From positions 1 to 64,000 of the forward strand of contig DDPF01000010.1 in assembly GCA_002342065.1 (NCBI GenBank): a stretch of 64,000 bases of DNA. The letters run 5' to 3'. A model generated the notes under the pieces. It was not told the origin of the DNA and did no database searches. It was given only the letters and a program-made list of their open reading frames with translations. The position numbers and the translations under genes were made by a program. Numbering within the stretch: position 1 is the stretch's first letter; every line of letters begins with the position of its first letter. The stretch comes from Bacteroidetes bacterium UBA2475. GTDB taxonomy: Bacteria; Bacteroidota; Bacteroidia; B-17B0; Aurantibacillaceae. Of this stretch, positions 50,823 to 59,005 are shown piece after piece.

Positions 50823-51674
50823 TTAAGGAAGCGTTATCGTATAGGTAGTAGAGTTAATTGTAACTGTAGCCTGGTCATCACAGTTGCCATTTCCAAAATC
50901 AATTATTCTTGTTGGTTTTCCTTGTGGCGTGTGTTTAATTTCGCCACTTATAAAATGTTTCCTACAACCAATACTCATATCACGGATCAAAGGTTTGCCT
51001 GATGTGATTGCAGATGTAAAACTTCTGCCATTTGCATTTGTGCCGCTTGCACTGCCGGTAATAGAATATTTATCATCTATCCAAAGTAATGTATTCTCTC
51101 CGGTAAGCCACTCGCGTTGGCGTGTGCCTGTCCATTGTATGGTGCCACTATTATCTGCTTTTACAATTGAAAGATTGGCGTTTATGTCGTAAACCAAATG
51201 CCCTTGTGCATTGTGACCTAAATTTTTTACAGTTTTACTTCCATTTACTTTATTATCGTTTACAAAATAATTTACCGGTGTTACTGTAATTGTTGTTAGC
51301 GAATCGCGGTATTTACCGGTATAAACTATTAATAAACTTCCTCTGCGGTAGCGACCATCATTACAAAGACAATTGCTGTTGCCAAAATTTACAGTTATAG
51401 AATCAGCGTTTGTATTTACTAAAGTATCAAATGTTAACGTTGCGCATTGAGCTAATATGCCACTACTTTCTGATGTTTTAAAGCTGGTAACATTTTTATT
51501 ACGACCCGCTTCATCAGCAATGTTATTCATATCATTATCTATGCTTGTAACTAAAGAATTTTCAGAGGCCGATTGTGTATCGGTATCTTCTTCTTTCTTT
51601 TGTTTTTTCTGACAAGAAGAAAATATTATTGTAAGGCTTAAACCTAAAATTAAAATATGACTTAGCTTTTTCAT
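50823..51674 (-). CDS. Lipoprotein of unknown function
   Basis: 283 residues. Lipobox IIFSSC (cysteine about 21), a charged linker (KKQKKEEDTDTQ), then a beta-rich globular domain with cysteine pairs (NSNCLCNDGRYRRG, SIGCRKHFISGEI, GNGNCDDQA). The pattern RRGSLLIVYTGKYRDS and QRQREWLTGENTLLW resembles uncharacterised Bacteroidota lipoproteins. It has its own terminator. No function is assigned. Confidence 0.72.
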   Translation of the reverse strand: MKKLSHILILGLSLTIIFSSCQKKQKKEEDTDTQSASENSLVTSIDNDMNNIADEAGRNKNVTSFKTSESSGILAQCATLTFDTLVNTNADSITVNFGNSNCLCNDGRYRRGSLLIVYTGKYRDSLTTITVTPVNYFVNDNKVNGSKTVKNLGHNAQGHLVYDINANLSIVKADNSGTIQWTGTRQREWLTGENTLLWIDDKYSITGSASGTNANGRSFTSAITSGKPLIRDMSIGCRKHFISGEIKHTPQGKPTRIIDFGNGNCDDQATVTINSTTYTITLP

Positions 51675-51736
51675 TTTTATGCGATTTATTCTAAGACGCT
51701 TAATTATTAAAAAGGTTTAATCGTTAAAGATGTTTT

Positions 51737-52462
51737 TTAGTTAAAAGAGTCAATTCTTGTTTTATAAGTGGTTATTTTACTGTTTTGGGTATCACTTTCT
51801 ACTAAACCATCCTTTAAACGCACTATACGGTGGGCGTGTAGCGCAATATCCTCTTCGTGAGTAACTAAAATAATGGTATTTCCTTTTTTATGGATTTCTT
51901 CAAACAGGCCCATAATTTCTACCGATGTCTTACTATCTAAATTACCGGTTGGTTCATCGGCAAGTATAATGGCAGGATTATTAACCAGAGCACGGGCAAT
52001 GGCCACACGTTGCCGTTGACCACCACTAAGCTCGTTGGGTTTATGGTTCATTCTGTTGCCCAACCCCACACTTTCTAAAACTTCTTTGGCGCGTTTATCT
52101 CTGTCTATTTTACTAAAACCAGCGTAAACTAAAGGTAAAGCCACATTATCAAGAGTTGTAGCTCTTGGCAAAAGGTTAAATGTTTGAAAAACAAATCCAA
52201 TTTCTTTGTTGCGTACCTCAGCTAATTCGTTATCACTCATCTTTGCAACAGAAAGGCTGTTTAAGATGTACTCACCGTCCGATGGACTATCCAGACAACC
52301 AAGCATATTCATTAAAGTAGATTTTCCGCTACCCGATGGCCCCATTAAGGCCACATATTCGTTCTTATAAATAGTTAATGAAACATCTTTTAAAGCATGA
52401 ATGATCTCTTCACCTATCTGGTAAGTTTTTCTAATGTTTCTTATGGAAATAATTTCCTTCAC
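51737..52462 (-). CDS. ABC transporter ATP-binding protein (MacB/LolD type)
   Basis: 241 residues, a complete ATPase: Walker A MGPSGSGKSTLMNMLG, Q-loop VFQTFNLLPR, signature LSGGQRQRVAIARAL, Walker B IILADEPTGNLDS, and the H-loop VTHEED. The pattern matches the family that powers MacB/LolCDE/FtsX-type permeases, involved in lipoprotein release, peptide export or cell division. No permease gene is adjacent, so the partner is elsewhere. It starts at GTG, 5 nt after a TAATTTTA element. Confidence 0.92.
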   Translation of the reverse strand: MKEIISIRNIRKTYQIGEEIIHALKDVSLTIYKNEYVALMGPSGSGKSTLMNMLGCLDSPSDGEYILNSLSVAKMSDNELAEVRNKEIGFVFQTFNLLPRATTLDNVALPLVYAGFSKIDRDKRAKEVLESVGLGNRMNHKPNELSGGQRQRVAIARALVNNPAIILADEPTGNLDSKTSVEIMGLFEEIHKKGNTIILVTHEEDIALHAHRIVRLKDGLVESDTQNSKITTYKTRIDSFN

Positions 52463-52467
52463 TTATG

Positions 52468-52475
52468 TAAAATTA
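52468..52475 (-). promoter_or_regulatory. -7 element TAATTTTA of the ABC ATPase gene
   Basis: Seven of eight consensus bases on the minus strand, 5 nt before the GTG start. Confidence 0.45.
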
Positions 52476-52530
52476 GGTTATTTAAAAACGAATAAAAAAC
52501 CATTGGTACTATTTTCTTATAATGATAAAA

Positions 52531-52582
52531 GACGTAAGACACAAGACTCATGACTAAAGACTAACGACTGATAACTAATGAC
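52531..52582. repeat. Periodic GAC/AAGAC repeat at a divergent promoter
   Basis: The words GAC, AAGAC and GACTAA recur about every 7-8 bases (GACGTAAGACACAAGACTC, then ATGACTAAAGACTAACGACT). It runs directly into the -7 element at 52583. A similar tract lies at 62361-62396, also between divergent genes. Confidence 0.6.
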
Positions 52583-52590
52583 TATTTTTG
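52583..52590 (+). promoter_or_regulatory. -7 element TATTTTTG of the RsuA-type gene
   Basis: Exact consensus, 4 nt before the GTG start at 52595; predicts a leaderless mRNA. Confidence 0.6.
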
Positions 52591-52594
52591 TGAA

Positions 52595-53263
52595 GTGAGT
52601 TTTTACCGTCGCCTTAAATATTTTTTGGTTCACACCTTAATGCTTAGTAATAAAGAAGCGCAGAGTCTTATTGATAAAAAAGTAATTGAAATTGATGGAG
52701 TAGTTATTTCAGAGAATTGTATTATATCTGATGCATCTGAAATAAAAGTGAATGGTATAATAAAACGTGCTAAGAAAGAATTTGTGTATTTAAGATTTTA
52801 TAAACCTGTGGGGTTTCAAAGTACATTAAATAAAAATGTAGATAACAACCTTGCTTCTTTTTTTAAAGGCTATGAAGGTCTTGCAATTGCCGGGAGGCTT
52901 GATAAACAATCGGAAGGATTATTATTATTGAGCAACAATGGAAAATGGGTAGAGGAATTATGCAACCCGAAATTTGAAAAAGAAAAAGAATATATAGTTG
53001 TGGTGGATAAACAAATTACAGATGAATTTGTGAATAATTTTAAGAACGGAATTGAGATAGATAAATACATTACAAAAAAATGCTTTTGTGAGAAAATGAA
53101 TGAAAATAGTTTGCGTATTATATTAACTGAAGGAAAGAACCGGCAGATCCGTAAAATGTGCCAGGTATTAGGTTATTCTGTTTTAAATTTAAAAAGAATA
53201 AGAGTTGCCGATCTTTTACTTGCTGATATTCAGGCTGGTAAGTTTGAGTTTACAATAATTTAA
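52595..53263 (+). CDS. Pseudouridine synthase, RsuA/RluB/RluF family
   Basis: 222 residues. N-terminal S4-like RNA-binding domain (LKYFLVHTLMLSNKEAQSLI, VIEIDGVVI), then the catalytic domain: YLRFYKPVGFQST, IAGRLDKQSEGLLLLSNNG (active aspartate), and ILTEGKNRQIRKMCQVLGY. It modifies one or a few uridines in rRNA; RluF and RluE-like targets are possible but not decided. GTG start placed by the promoter element 4 nt upstream. Confidence 0.9.
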   Translation: MSFYRRLKYFLVHTLMLSNKEAQSLIDKKVIEIDGVVISENCIISDASEIKVNGIIKRAKKEFVYLRFYKPVGFQSTLNKNVDNNLASFFKGYEGLAIAGRLDKQSEGLLLLSNNGKWVEELCNPKFEKEKEYIVVVDKQITDEFVNNFKNGIEIDKYITKKCFCEKMNENSLRIILTEGKNRQIRKMCQVLGYSVLNLKRIRVADLLLADIQAGKFEFTII

Positions 53264-53270
53264 CTATTTA

Positions 53271-53304
53271 ATGTTACAACATTAGATGTTACAACATATA
53301 TTTG
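53271..53304 (+). promoter_or_regulatory. yceI promoter with tandem operator-like repeats
   Basis: Two exact copies of ATGTTACAACAT (53271-53282 and 53286-53297), 15 bp apart, overlap the -33 region and abut the perfect -7 element TATATTTG (53297-53304). A bound protein would block the promoter. The MarR regulator encoded just downstream of yceI is the obvious candidate. Confidence 0.6.
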
Positions 53305-53331
53305 TGATCATAAATCTAAAAACAAAAAACA

Positions 53332-53934
53332 ATGAAAAAATTATTTACAACAGCAGCAGCATCTTTAATTATGATGTCGGCTGCAACTGCTCAAGTTAAC
53401 TGGAAGGTTGACGGATCACATTCTAAACTTGGTTTTTCTGTAACCCACATGATGGTAAGCGAAACAGAAGGAAAATTTAAAGTTTACGAAGGAAAAGCAA
53501 GCTCTAAAACAGATATGGATTTTACAGATGCAAAAATTGATTTTACTGCAGATGTAAACTCAATAAACACTGAAGATGATAAACGTGATGGCCACTTAAA
53601 AAGTCCAGACTTTTTTGATGCTGAGAAGTTTCCAAAAATTACTTTTGTAAGTACCAGTATGAAACCAAATGCGAAATTAGGAAAAACTGCCTATACCTTA
53701 ATCGGCGACCTTACAATGCATGGTGTTACAAAAAAAGTAACTTTTACTGCTATTGGCGCTTCTAAAGTTGTTAAAGATCCTTATGGAAATTTTAAAAATG
53801 GCTTTAAAGTTCTTGGTACAATTAACCGTAAAGATTTTGGTTTAGCTTGGAATGCAGCATTAGAATCTGGTGGAGTTGCTGTTAGCGAAGACGTGAAAAT
53901 TGATCTGAATATTGAATTAAATAAAGAAAAATAA
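53332..53934 (+). CDS. YceI family periplasmic lipocalin-like protein
   Basis: 200 residues. Signal peptide MKKLFTTAAASLIMMSAATAQ, then the YceI core: WKVDGSHSKLGFSVTHMMV, MDFTDAKIDFTADVNSINT, RDGHLKSPDFFDAEKFPKIT, GDLTMHGVTKKVTF and the C-terminal INRKDFGLAWN. YceI proteins bind long-chain isoprenoids or amphiphiles in the periplasm. Normal length. It has a leader of about 20-27 nt and is followed by a MarR gene after a hairpin, which implies a regulator-effector pair. Confidence 0.92.
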   Translation: MKKLFTTAAASLIMMSAATAQVNWKVDGSHSKLGFSVTHMMVSETEGKFKVYEGKASSKTDMDFTDAKIDFTADVNSINTEDDKRDGHLKSPDFFDAEKFPKITFVSTSMKPNAKLGKTAYTLIGDLTMHGVTKKVTFTAIGASKVVKDPYGNFKNGFKVLGTINRKDFGLAWNAALESGGVAVSEDVKIDLNIELNKEK

Positions 53935-53945
53935 TTCCTTAAATT

Positions 53946-53974
53946 AGCCTCCGGGTATTATTTATCCGGAGGCT
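53946..53974 (+). promoter_or_regulatory. Hairpin that buries the marR Shine-Dalgarno
   Basis: Perfect 9-bp stem AGCCTCCGG / CCGGAGGCT with an 11-nt loop, followed by TTT. Its 3' arm contains GGAGG (53968-53972), 8 nt before the ATG at 53981: a textbook Shine-Dalgarno, which is rare in this genome, sequestered in the stem. It can act as a weak terminator after yceI and as a translation gate for marR. Confidence 0.6.
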
Positions 53975-53980
53975 TTTACA

Positions 53981-54430
53981 ATGTTATTAGAAGACGAAAT
54001 ACAACAAAGTTCATTTAAAACGCCACAACAAAAACTTGCTGTTAATCTTTTATATACTACCAACTGGCTAAGCAGTCATTACGATAAATTTTTTAAAGGC
54101 CTCGATCTTACTACGCAACAATACAATGTTTTACGCATTTTGCGCGGCCAGTACCCTAATCCTTGCTCTTTAAAATGCATCAAAGAAAGGATGTTGGATA
54201 AGATGAGCGACTCATCCCGCATATTAGATAAACTTGTCACAAAAGGTTATGCTATCCGCAACGAATGCCCAAACGACAGACGCAGCGTAAATATTGTTAT
54301 TTCAGACAAAGGTCTTGAATTACTGAAAGAACTTGATTTTATTGATGATGCCACTAAAGACATCTTTAAGAATTTAAGCATCGAGCAAATTAAGATCTTG
54401 AACGAACTACTTGATAATTTGCGTGGATAA
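53981..54430 (+). CDS. MarR family transcriptional regulator
   Basis: 149 residues. Winged helix-turn-helix: TTQQYNVLRILRGQYPNP, CIKERMLDKMSDSSRILDKLV (recognition helix), and the wing CPNDRRSVNIVISDKG. MarR proteins bind palindromic or repeated sites and release them on contact with phenolic or oxidising ligands. Located directly after yceI; the pair is frequent in Bacteroidota. Expression likely depends on read-through or opening of the hairpin at its start. Confidence 0.9.
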   Translation: MLLEDEIQQSSFKTPQQKLAVNLLYTTNWLSSHYDKFFKGLDLTTQQYNVLRILRGQYPNPCSLKCIKERMLDKMSDSSRILDKLVTKGYAIRNECPNDRRSVNIVISDKGLELLKELDFIDDATKDIFKNLSIEQIKILNELLDNLRG

Positions 54431-54572
54431 TAATTCCGTTCAAAGCTCCTAAAATCTAAATATCCGACGATTTTTTAGGTCTTTTTTTACCCCTTTGAGT
54501 AAACAGGTAGTTTTTAACCCTCAATGGTAGATTCTATTTATTTAAAACCTCATGCGTCTTAGAAAAAGTCTT

Positions 54573-54580
54573 TATTTTTG
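54573..54580 (+). promoter_or_regulatory. -7 element TATTTTTG of the type B adhesin gene
   Basis: Exact consensus, 3 nt before the ATG at 54584. A TTG at 54578 would lie inside the element and is rejected as start. Confidence 0.6.
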
Positions 54581-54583
54581 AAT

Positions 54584-57283
54584 ATGTTAAGACAACTCTT
54601 ATTTTCCCTTTTATTTCTCGCATCTTTTTCAACGCTTTTTAGTCAGACAAATTCAACATGCGCCAATGCTCAACCATTTTGTACCGGGCAAACCATGCAG
54701 TTTCCTGCTGGTGTTAATGCAGGAACTGCCCAAAATGGGCCAAATTATGGCTGTTTAGGATCGCAACCAAACCCGGCCTGGTTCTATTTTCAAATGGCTA
54801 CCAACGGCCCTATGTCAATTTCAATGTCAGCCGGTCAGGATATAGATTTTATCTGCTGGGGGCCCTTCCCAACTTTAACTGGTAACTGTGGTAATTTAAC
54901 CGCCGGTAATACTGTTGACTGTAGCTACTCTGGTTCAGCAACCGAAACCTGTGTTATTGCAAATGCCGTAGCCGGACAATTTTATCTTTTATTGATCACT
55001 AACTTCTCAAACTCAAATCAACAAATAACTTTTAATCAAAGTAATGCTAATCAACCTGGTGCCGGGCAAACAAACTGTGGCGTATTATGCAGCATGACCG
55101 TTACAGGAACAAATTCTTTATGTGCCGGTCAAACAGGTACTCTTGCTGTAACAACAGGTACTGGCATTGTAAGTGTAAACTGGAGCGGACCCGGGGCTTT
55201 TACCTCAACTTCGCCTACACCTAATATCCCAGGCATGACGGCCAGCGGAACATATACCTGTATTGGAACAACCACAGGTACAAACCCTGCTACCAACACC
55301 TGTTCAGTAACAAAAAGTATTACAGTAGTTCAAAACCCAACAACAACAGCAGTTAACAACGGGCCAATATGTGCAGGCGCAACCGCTAACTTAACCGGTG
55401 GTGGCGCTACATCCTATACATGGTCGGGCCCAAGCGGTTTTATATCAAACATTGCAGCTCCTTCAGTTCCAAATGCACAACCAAATAACGCTGGTGTTTA
55501 CACAGTTTTAGGTTCTGCCGCTGGATGTACTTCAACTGCCTCTACTACATTACAGGTAAATGCTAATCCAACTATTACAGCTGCTAATTCGGGAAGTTAT
55601 TGTGCCGGACAAAGTTTTAACTTGTCTGCCAATGGTGCTACCAGCTATACCTGGAGCGGACCTAACGGCTTTTCATCTAATGTTCCCAATCCGGGTTTTA
55701 CAAATATTGCTCCTAACTTAAGTGGCACTTATAACTTAATAGGTGCATCCAATGGTTGTACTGCAACTGCAAATACTGCTTTAGTGGTAAATCCATTGCC
55801 AAACATTGTTGCTGTAACCTCTGGTAATGTTTGCGAGAATTTTAGTCTTACATTAAGCGCGGTTGGCGCTGTATCATTTGTTTGGACAGGCCCTAACGGT
55901 TTCGCTTCCTTTCAGCAAAATCCTTTAATAGGATCAGCTATTATGGCTAACAATGGAATTTATACAGTTACAGGCACAGATCTTAACGGATGTGTAAATA
56001 CCGCAACCGTTGCTCAGGTTGTTTTTGCAAAACCGGTAATTACAGTAGCAGGTTCAAACGCTTGTATCAACGATCAGCTATTACCAACTGCCAGTGGCGG
56101 TTCCACTTATCAGTGGACAGGCCCTAACGGTTTCTCATCTGTTGCTCAAAATCCAATTATCACCAATGCTTTACCGAGCAATGCAGGTGCCTATAATGTA
56201 ACTGTTACATCTGTTGCAGGCTGTGTTTCTACTGGCACAGTTTTTTGTAATATTTATCCAAAACCAAACGTAAGTTTTACAGGTAATACCGAAGTATGTT
56301 TAGGTAATTTGTTCTCTTTCTCAGCAAGCGGTGCAATAAGTTATAAGTGGTTAGGTACTTTTGGTATTGCGCAATTGGGTCCGCAATTCTCTATCTCTTC
56401 AGTTTCAAATAGTTTACAAACTACTTATACGTTAGTTGGTGCAGATGGTAATGGCTGTTTTAACTCCATTGTTATTACTCCGGTTATTTTAGGTTTACCG
56501 TACGGTACCATCTCTCCTGCAAAAGATGGCGGTTGCGTTCCGTTTTGCACTACATTTAATTTCCAAAAAGGCTCTCCAATAATTACGAATGTAAATTGGA
56601 GTTTTAGTAATGGCAATACATTTATTGATTCTTCGCAAGTTACACAGTGCTTTACAACAGCAGGAATACATACAGTAAATATTAACCTGGTAGATTCAAA
56701 AGGTTGTAAAGGAAAATCAACAGCAACGGTTGAAGGTTATCCAATTCCACATGCGGAATTCTCGTATACACCGGATGCTCCAAACGAAAATGATAACATT
56801 GTTACATTTATTGATGAGACAACTAATGCAACAGTTACAGATTGGTATTGGGATTTTTATAGTAATGGAAAAGACACTTCCAGTAAGAACAACCCTACTT
56901 ATACTTTCCCCGAGATAGGAAATTATTTTGTGTACTTAAAAGTGATCAGTAACCATGGTTGTGTTGACAGTACCGTTAAAAAAATAACTGTTGTTGAAGA
57001 TGTAACGTTCTTCATTCCAAACTCATTTACACCAAACGGCGATGGCAATAACGAAGTGTTCGTACCAAAAGCTGTAGGTGTTAAAAAATACAGAATGGAC
57101 ATCTTTGACCGTTGGGGACAATTAGTTTATACATCAACCGATATTTTACAAGGTTGGGATGGGAAATCTAAAAAAGGTGGCGATATTTTACCACAAGATG
57201 TTTATGTTTATAAAATAAGCGTTACCAATAACAACAGCGCTAAACCAAAAACCTATACTGGACACGTTACTTTAATGAAATAG
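54584..57283 (+). CDS. Large surface protein with Ig-like repeats, PKD domain and type B sorting domain
   Basis: 899 residues. Signal peptide MLRQLLFSLLFLASFSTLFSQ; an N-terminal domain with CANAQPFCTGQTMQFPAG typical of gliding-associated surface proteins; about seven Ig-like repeats of 75-80 residues with the core TSYTWSGPNGFSSN and cysteine pairs; a PKD domain (TDWYWDFYSNGKDTS, HGCVDSTVKKITVVED); and a C-terminal type B (CHU_C) sorting domain with FIPNSFTPNGDGNNEVFVPK and MDIFDRWGQLVYTS. Exported by the type IX system without the type A tail. Likely an adhesin or surface filament. ATG placed 3 nt after the promoter. Confidence 0.88.
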   Translation: MLRQLLFSLLFLASFSTLFSQTNSTCANAQPFCTGQTMQFPAGVNAGTAQNGPNYGCLGSQPNPAWFYFQMATNGPMSISMSAGQDIDFICWGPFPTLTGNCGNLTAGNTVDCSYSGSATETCVIANAVAGQFYLLLITNFSNSNQQITFNQSNANQPGAGQTNCGVLCSMTVTGTNSLCAGQTGTLAVTTGTGIVSVNWSGPGAFTSTSPTPNIPGMTASGTYTCIGTTTGTNPATNTCSVTKSITVVQNPTTTAVNNGPICAGATANLTGGGATSYTWSGPSGFISNIAAPSVPNAQPNNAGVYTVLGSAAGCTSTASTTLQVNANPTITAANSGSYCAGQSFNLSANGATSYTWSGPNGFSSNVPNPGFTNIAPNLSGTYNLIGASNGCTATANTALVVNPLPNIVAVTSGNVCENFSLTLSAVGAVSFVWTGPNGFASFQQNPLIGSAIMANNGIYTVTGTDLNGCVNTATVAQVVFAKPVITVAGSNACINDQLLPTASGGSTYQWTGPNGFSSVAQNPIITNALPSNAGAYNVTVTSVAGCVSTGTVFCNIYPKPNVSFTGNTEVCLGNLFSFSASGAISYKWLGTFGIAQLGPQFSISSVSNSLQTTYTLVGADGNGCFNSIVITPVILGLPYGTISPAKDGGCVPFCTTFNFQKGSPIITNVNWSFSNGNTFIDSSQVTQCFTTAGIHTVNINLVDSKGCKGKSTATVEGYPIPHAEFSYTPDAPNENDNIVTFIDETTNATVTDWYWDFYSNGKDTSSKNNPTYTFPEIGNYFVYLKVISNHGCVDSTVKKITVVEDVTFFIPNSFTPNGDGNNEVFVPKAVGVKKYRMDIFDRWGQLVYTSTDILQGWDGKSKKGGDILPQDVYVYKISVTNNNSAKPKTYTGHVTLMK

Positions 57284-57306
57284 GCCAAATAGTTTTAAAT
57301 TATTAC

Positions 57307-57314
57307 TATTTTTG
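57307..57314 (+). promoter_or_regulatory. -7 element TATTTTTG of the glycosyltransferase operon
   Basis: Exact consensus, 6 nt before the ATG at 57321. It rules out the in-frame TTG at 57312. Confidence 0.6.
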
Positions 57315-57320
57315 GGGTCT

Positions 57321-59003
57321 ATGAGCAAGGATAAAAAAGTAGCAATACCTTTAATTAAAAATCCAAAAACTGTTTACGAAAAGTTTGAGAACTGGGCGGC
57401 TAAAAACGACACCAAAATTTTCTATACTTTAACTGCTCTGTGTCTTCTTTTATCTTTCATCTCATTTAATGCCCGCATTAGCGAGGCGCATGATGATGCC
57501 CTTTATTTAGAAGGTGGCTGGCGTTATGTGAATGAGTTTCCAACCTACTTTTACACTCAAAATGCCCCATTATACCCCTTGTTCTTAGGTTTAATGGTAA
57601 AGATCTTTGGCTTTAAGCTTATCCTATTTAAACTATTTTCTGTCCTCTTCACCGTTCTTGGTTTTGTTCTTTTTTACAAAGCTTTAAAAGGACGCATTCC
57701 AGCCATTGTTTTTATTCCGGTTGCTATTTTCCAGGCTGCTAACCATTTAATTATTTATTACGCCAGCATGACCTTTACGGAGGCATTTTATTTTTTCTTA
57801 CAAGGCATGTTCTTTTTTTATGCCGTAAAAATTATTGATGTTGTAAATAAAGATGGTGTTCAGTTAAAACCGCAATTAAAATTATGGTTGCTGTTTGGTT
57901 TAAGCATGTTTTTAATTAGCACTTGCAAAAGCTCGGCCATTGTTGTTGTTCCTGCGGTTCTATTATTCTTTGCGTTTGAAAGGAACTGGAAGGCCGCGGG
58001 TTTTTCTTTAGCTAGTTTTGCTGTATTTAAAGTTATTTATGAAGTACTTGTAAGAAGCATCTGGAGTGCACAAAATCAATTCTCAGGACAAAGCAAGATC
58101 CTCTTACAAAAAGATCCATACAACAAAGCTTTGGGTGACGAAGACTTTGGCGGCTTTATACAACGGTTTCTTGATAATTGCGACCTAGGATTAAGCAAAC
58201 GTTTTTACCAGTTACTTGGCTGGAGAGATGAAAATAATATTGAAGTATATGGTTTCTTAACTTTTGTAACAGTTGCTATTATTATTATTGGTTTCTGGCA
58301 ATTATTTAAACACAAAAATAAAGTGATGTTGTTATTTGCTTTATTTACAGGCGCACAAATAATTTTATCGTATTTTATTCTTCAAACAAGATGGGATCAG
58401 CCGCGTATTACTTTAATATGTATGCCAATTCTACTTATTTTAATTTTATACGCGTTTTATTCGTTTACAAATAAACCGGGCAGCATTGGCCAAATGGTAT
58501 ATATATTCCTTGCTGTTTCAATGATGGGTTCGGTTTGTATCTCATCTTTTAAAAGAGGATTTAAAAATATCCCCATTGTACAAAAGAATTTAAAAGGCGA
58601 CAAATATTATGGCTACACACCCGATTGGCAAAATTTTTTAAAAGCAAGTGAATGGTGCGCCGATAGTTTGAGTAAAGAATCGTTGGTAGCCAGCCGCAAA
58701 GCGCCTATGAGTTTTGTTTATGGCAAAGGGAAAAAATTCTTCCCCATTTATTCTGTCATTAAAAAAGATAGTGTCACCGAACAATCTAATCCGGATAGCG
58801 CACTAGCTTTTTTCCGTGAGAGGAAAGTAACGCATGTTATTTTAGCGAGCCTGCGTTTAGATCCAAACAATGCAAGCGCCGGTTTTATAAATACTGTACA
58901 TAATATCTTTGCGCCTATCGGACAAAAATATCCCGAAAAATTAAAATTGGTACATACCGAAGGGGCTTTTGAGCAGGCTTATATTTACGAGATAAAATAT
59001 TAA
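57321..59003 (+). CDS. Polytopic glycosyltransferase (GT39-like)
   Basis: 560 residues with about ten membrane segments. The first periplasmic loop has ARISEAHDDALYLEGGWRY, the acidic pair (DD) typical of dolichol/undecaprenyl-phosphate-sugar dependent enzymes, followed by FYTQNAPLYPLFLG. The C-terminal domain is soluble. It should move a sugar from a lipid-phosphate carrier to a glycan or protein in the periplasm. It heads a four-gene unit whose last member has a DPM1-like domain, which would provide the lipid-linked sugar. Confidence 0.8.
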   Translation: MSKDKKVAIPLIKNPKTVYEKFENWAAKNDTKIFYTLTALCLLLSFISFNARISEAHDDALYLEGGWRYVNEFPTYFYTQNAPLYPLFLGLMVKIFGFKLILFKLFSVLFTVLGFVLFYKALKGRIPAIVFIPVAIFQAANHLIIYYASMTFTEAFYFFLQGMFFFYAVKIIDVVNKDGVQLKPQLKLWLLFGLSMFLISTCKSSAIVVVPAVLLFFAFERNWKAAGFSLASFAVFKVIYEVLVRSIWSAQNQFSGQSKILLQKDPYNKALGDEDFGGFIQRFLDNCDLGLSKRFYQLLGWRDENNIEVYGFLTFVTVAIIIIGFWQLFKHKNKVMLLFALFTGAQIILSYFILQTRWDQPRITLICMPILLILILYAFYSFTNKPGSIGQMVYIFLAVSMMGSVCISSFKRGFKNIPIVQKNLKGDKYYGYTPDWQNFLKASEWCADSLSKESLVASRKAPMSFVYGKGKKFFPIYSVIKKDSVTEQSNPDSALAFFRERKVTHVILASLRLDPNNASAGFINTVHNIFAPIGQKYPEKLKLVHTEGAFEQAYIYEIKY

Positions 59004-59005
59004 GG

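Noticed and set aside
51737..52462. Assigning the ABC ATPase as lolD or ftsE
   Set aside because: The motifs fit several subfamilies and no permease gene is adjacent to decide between them.
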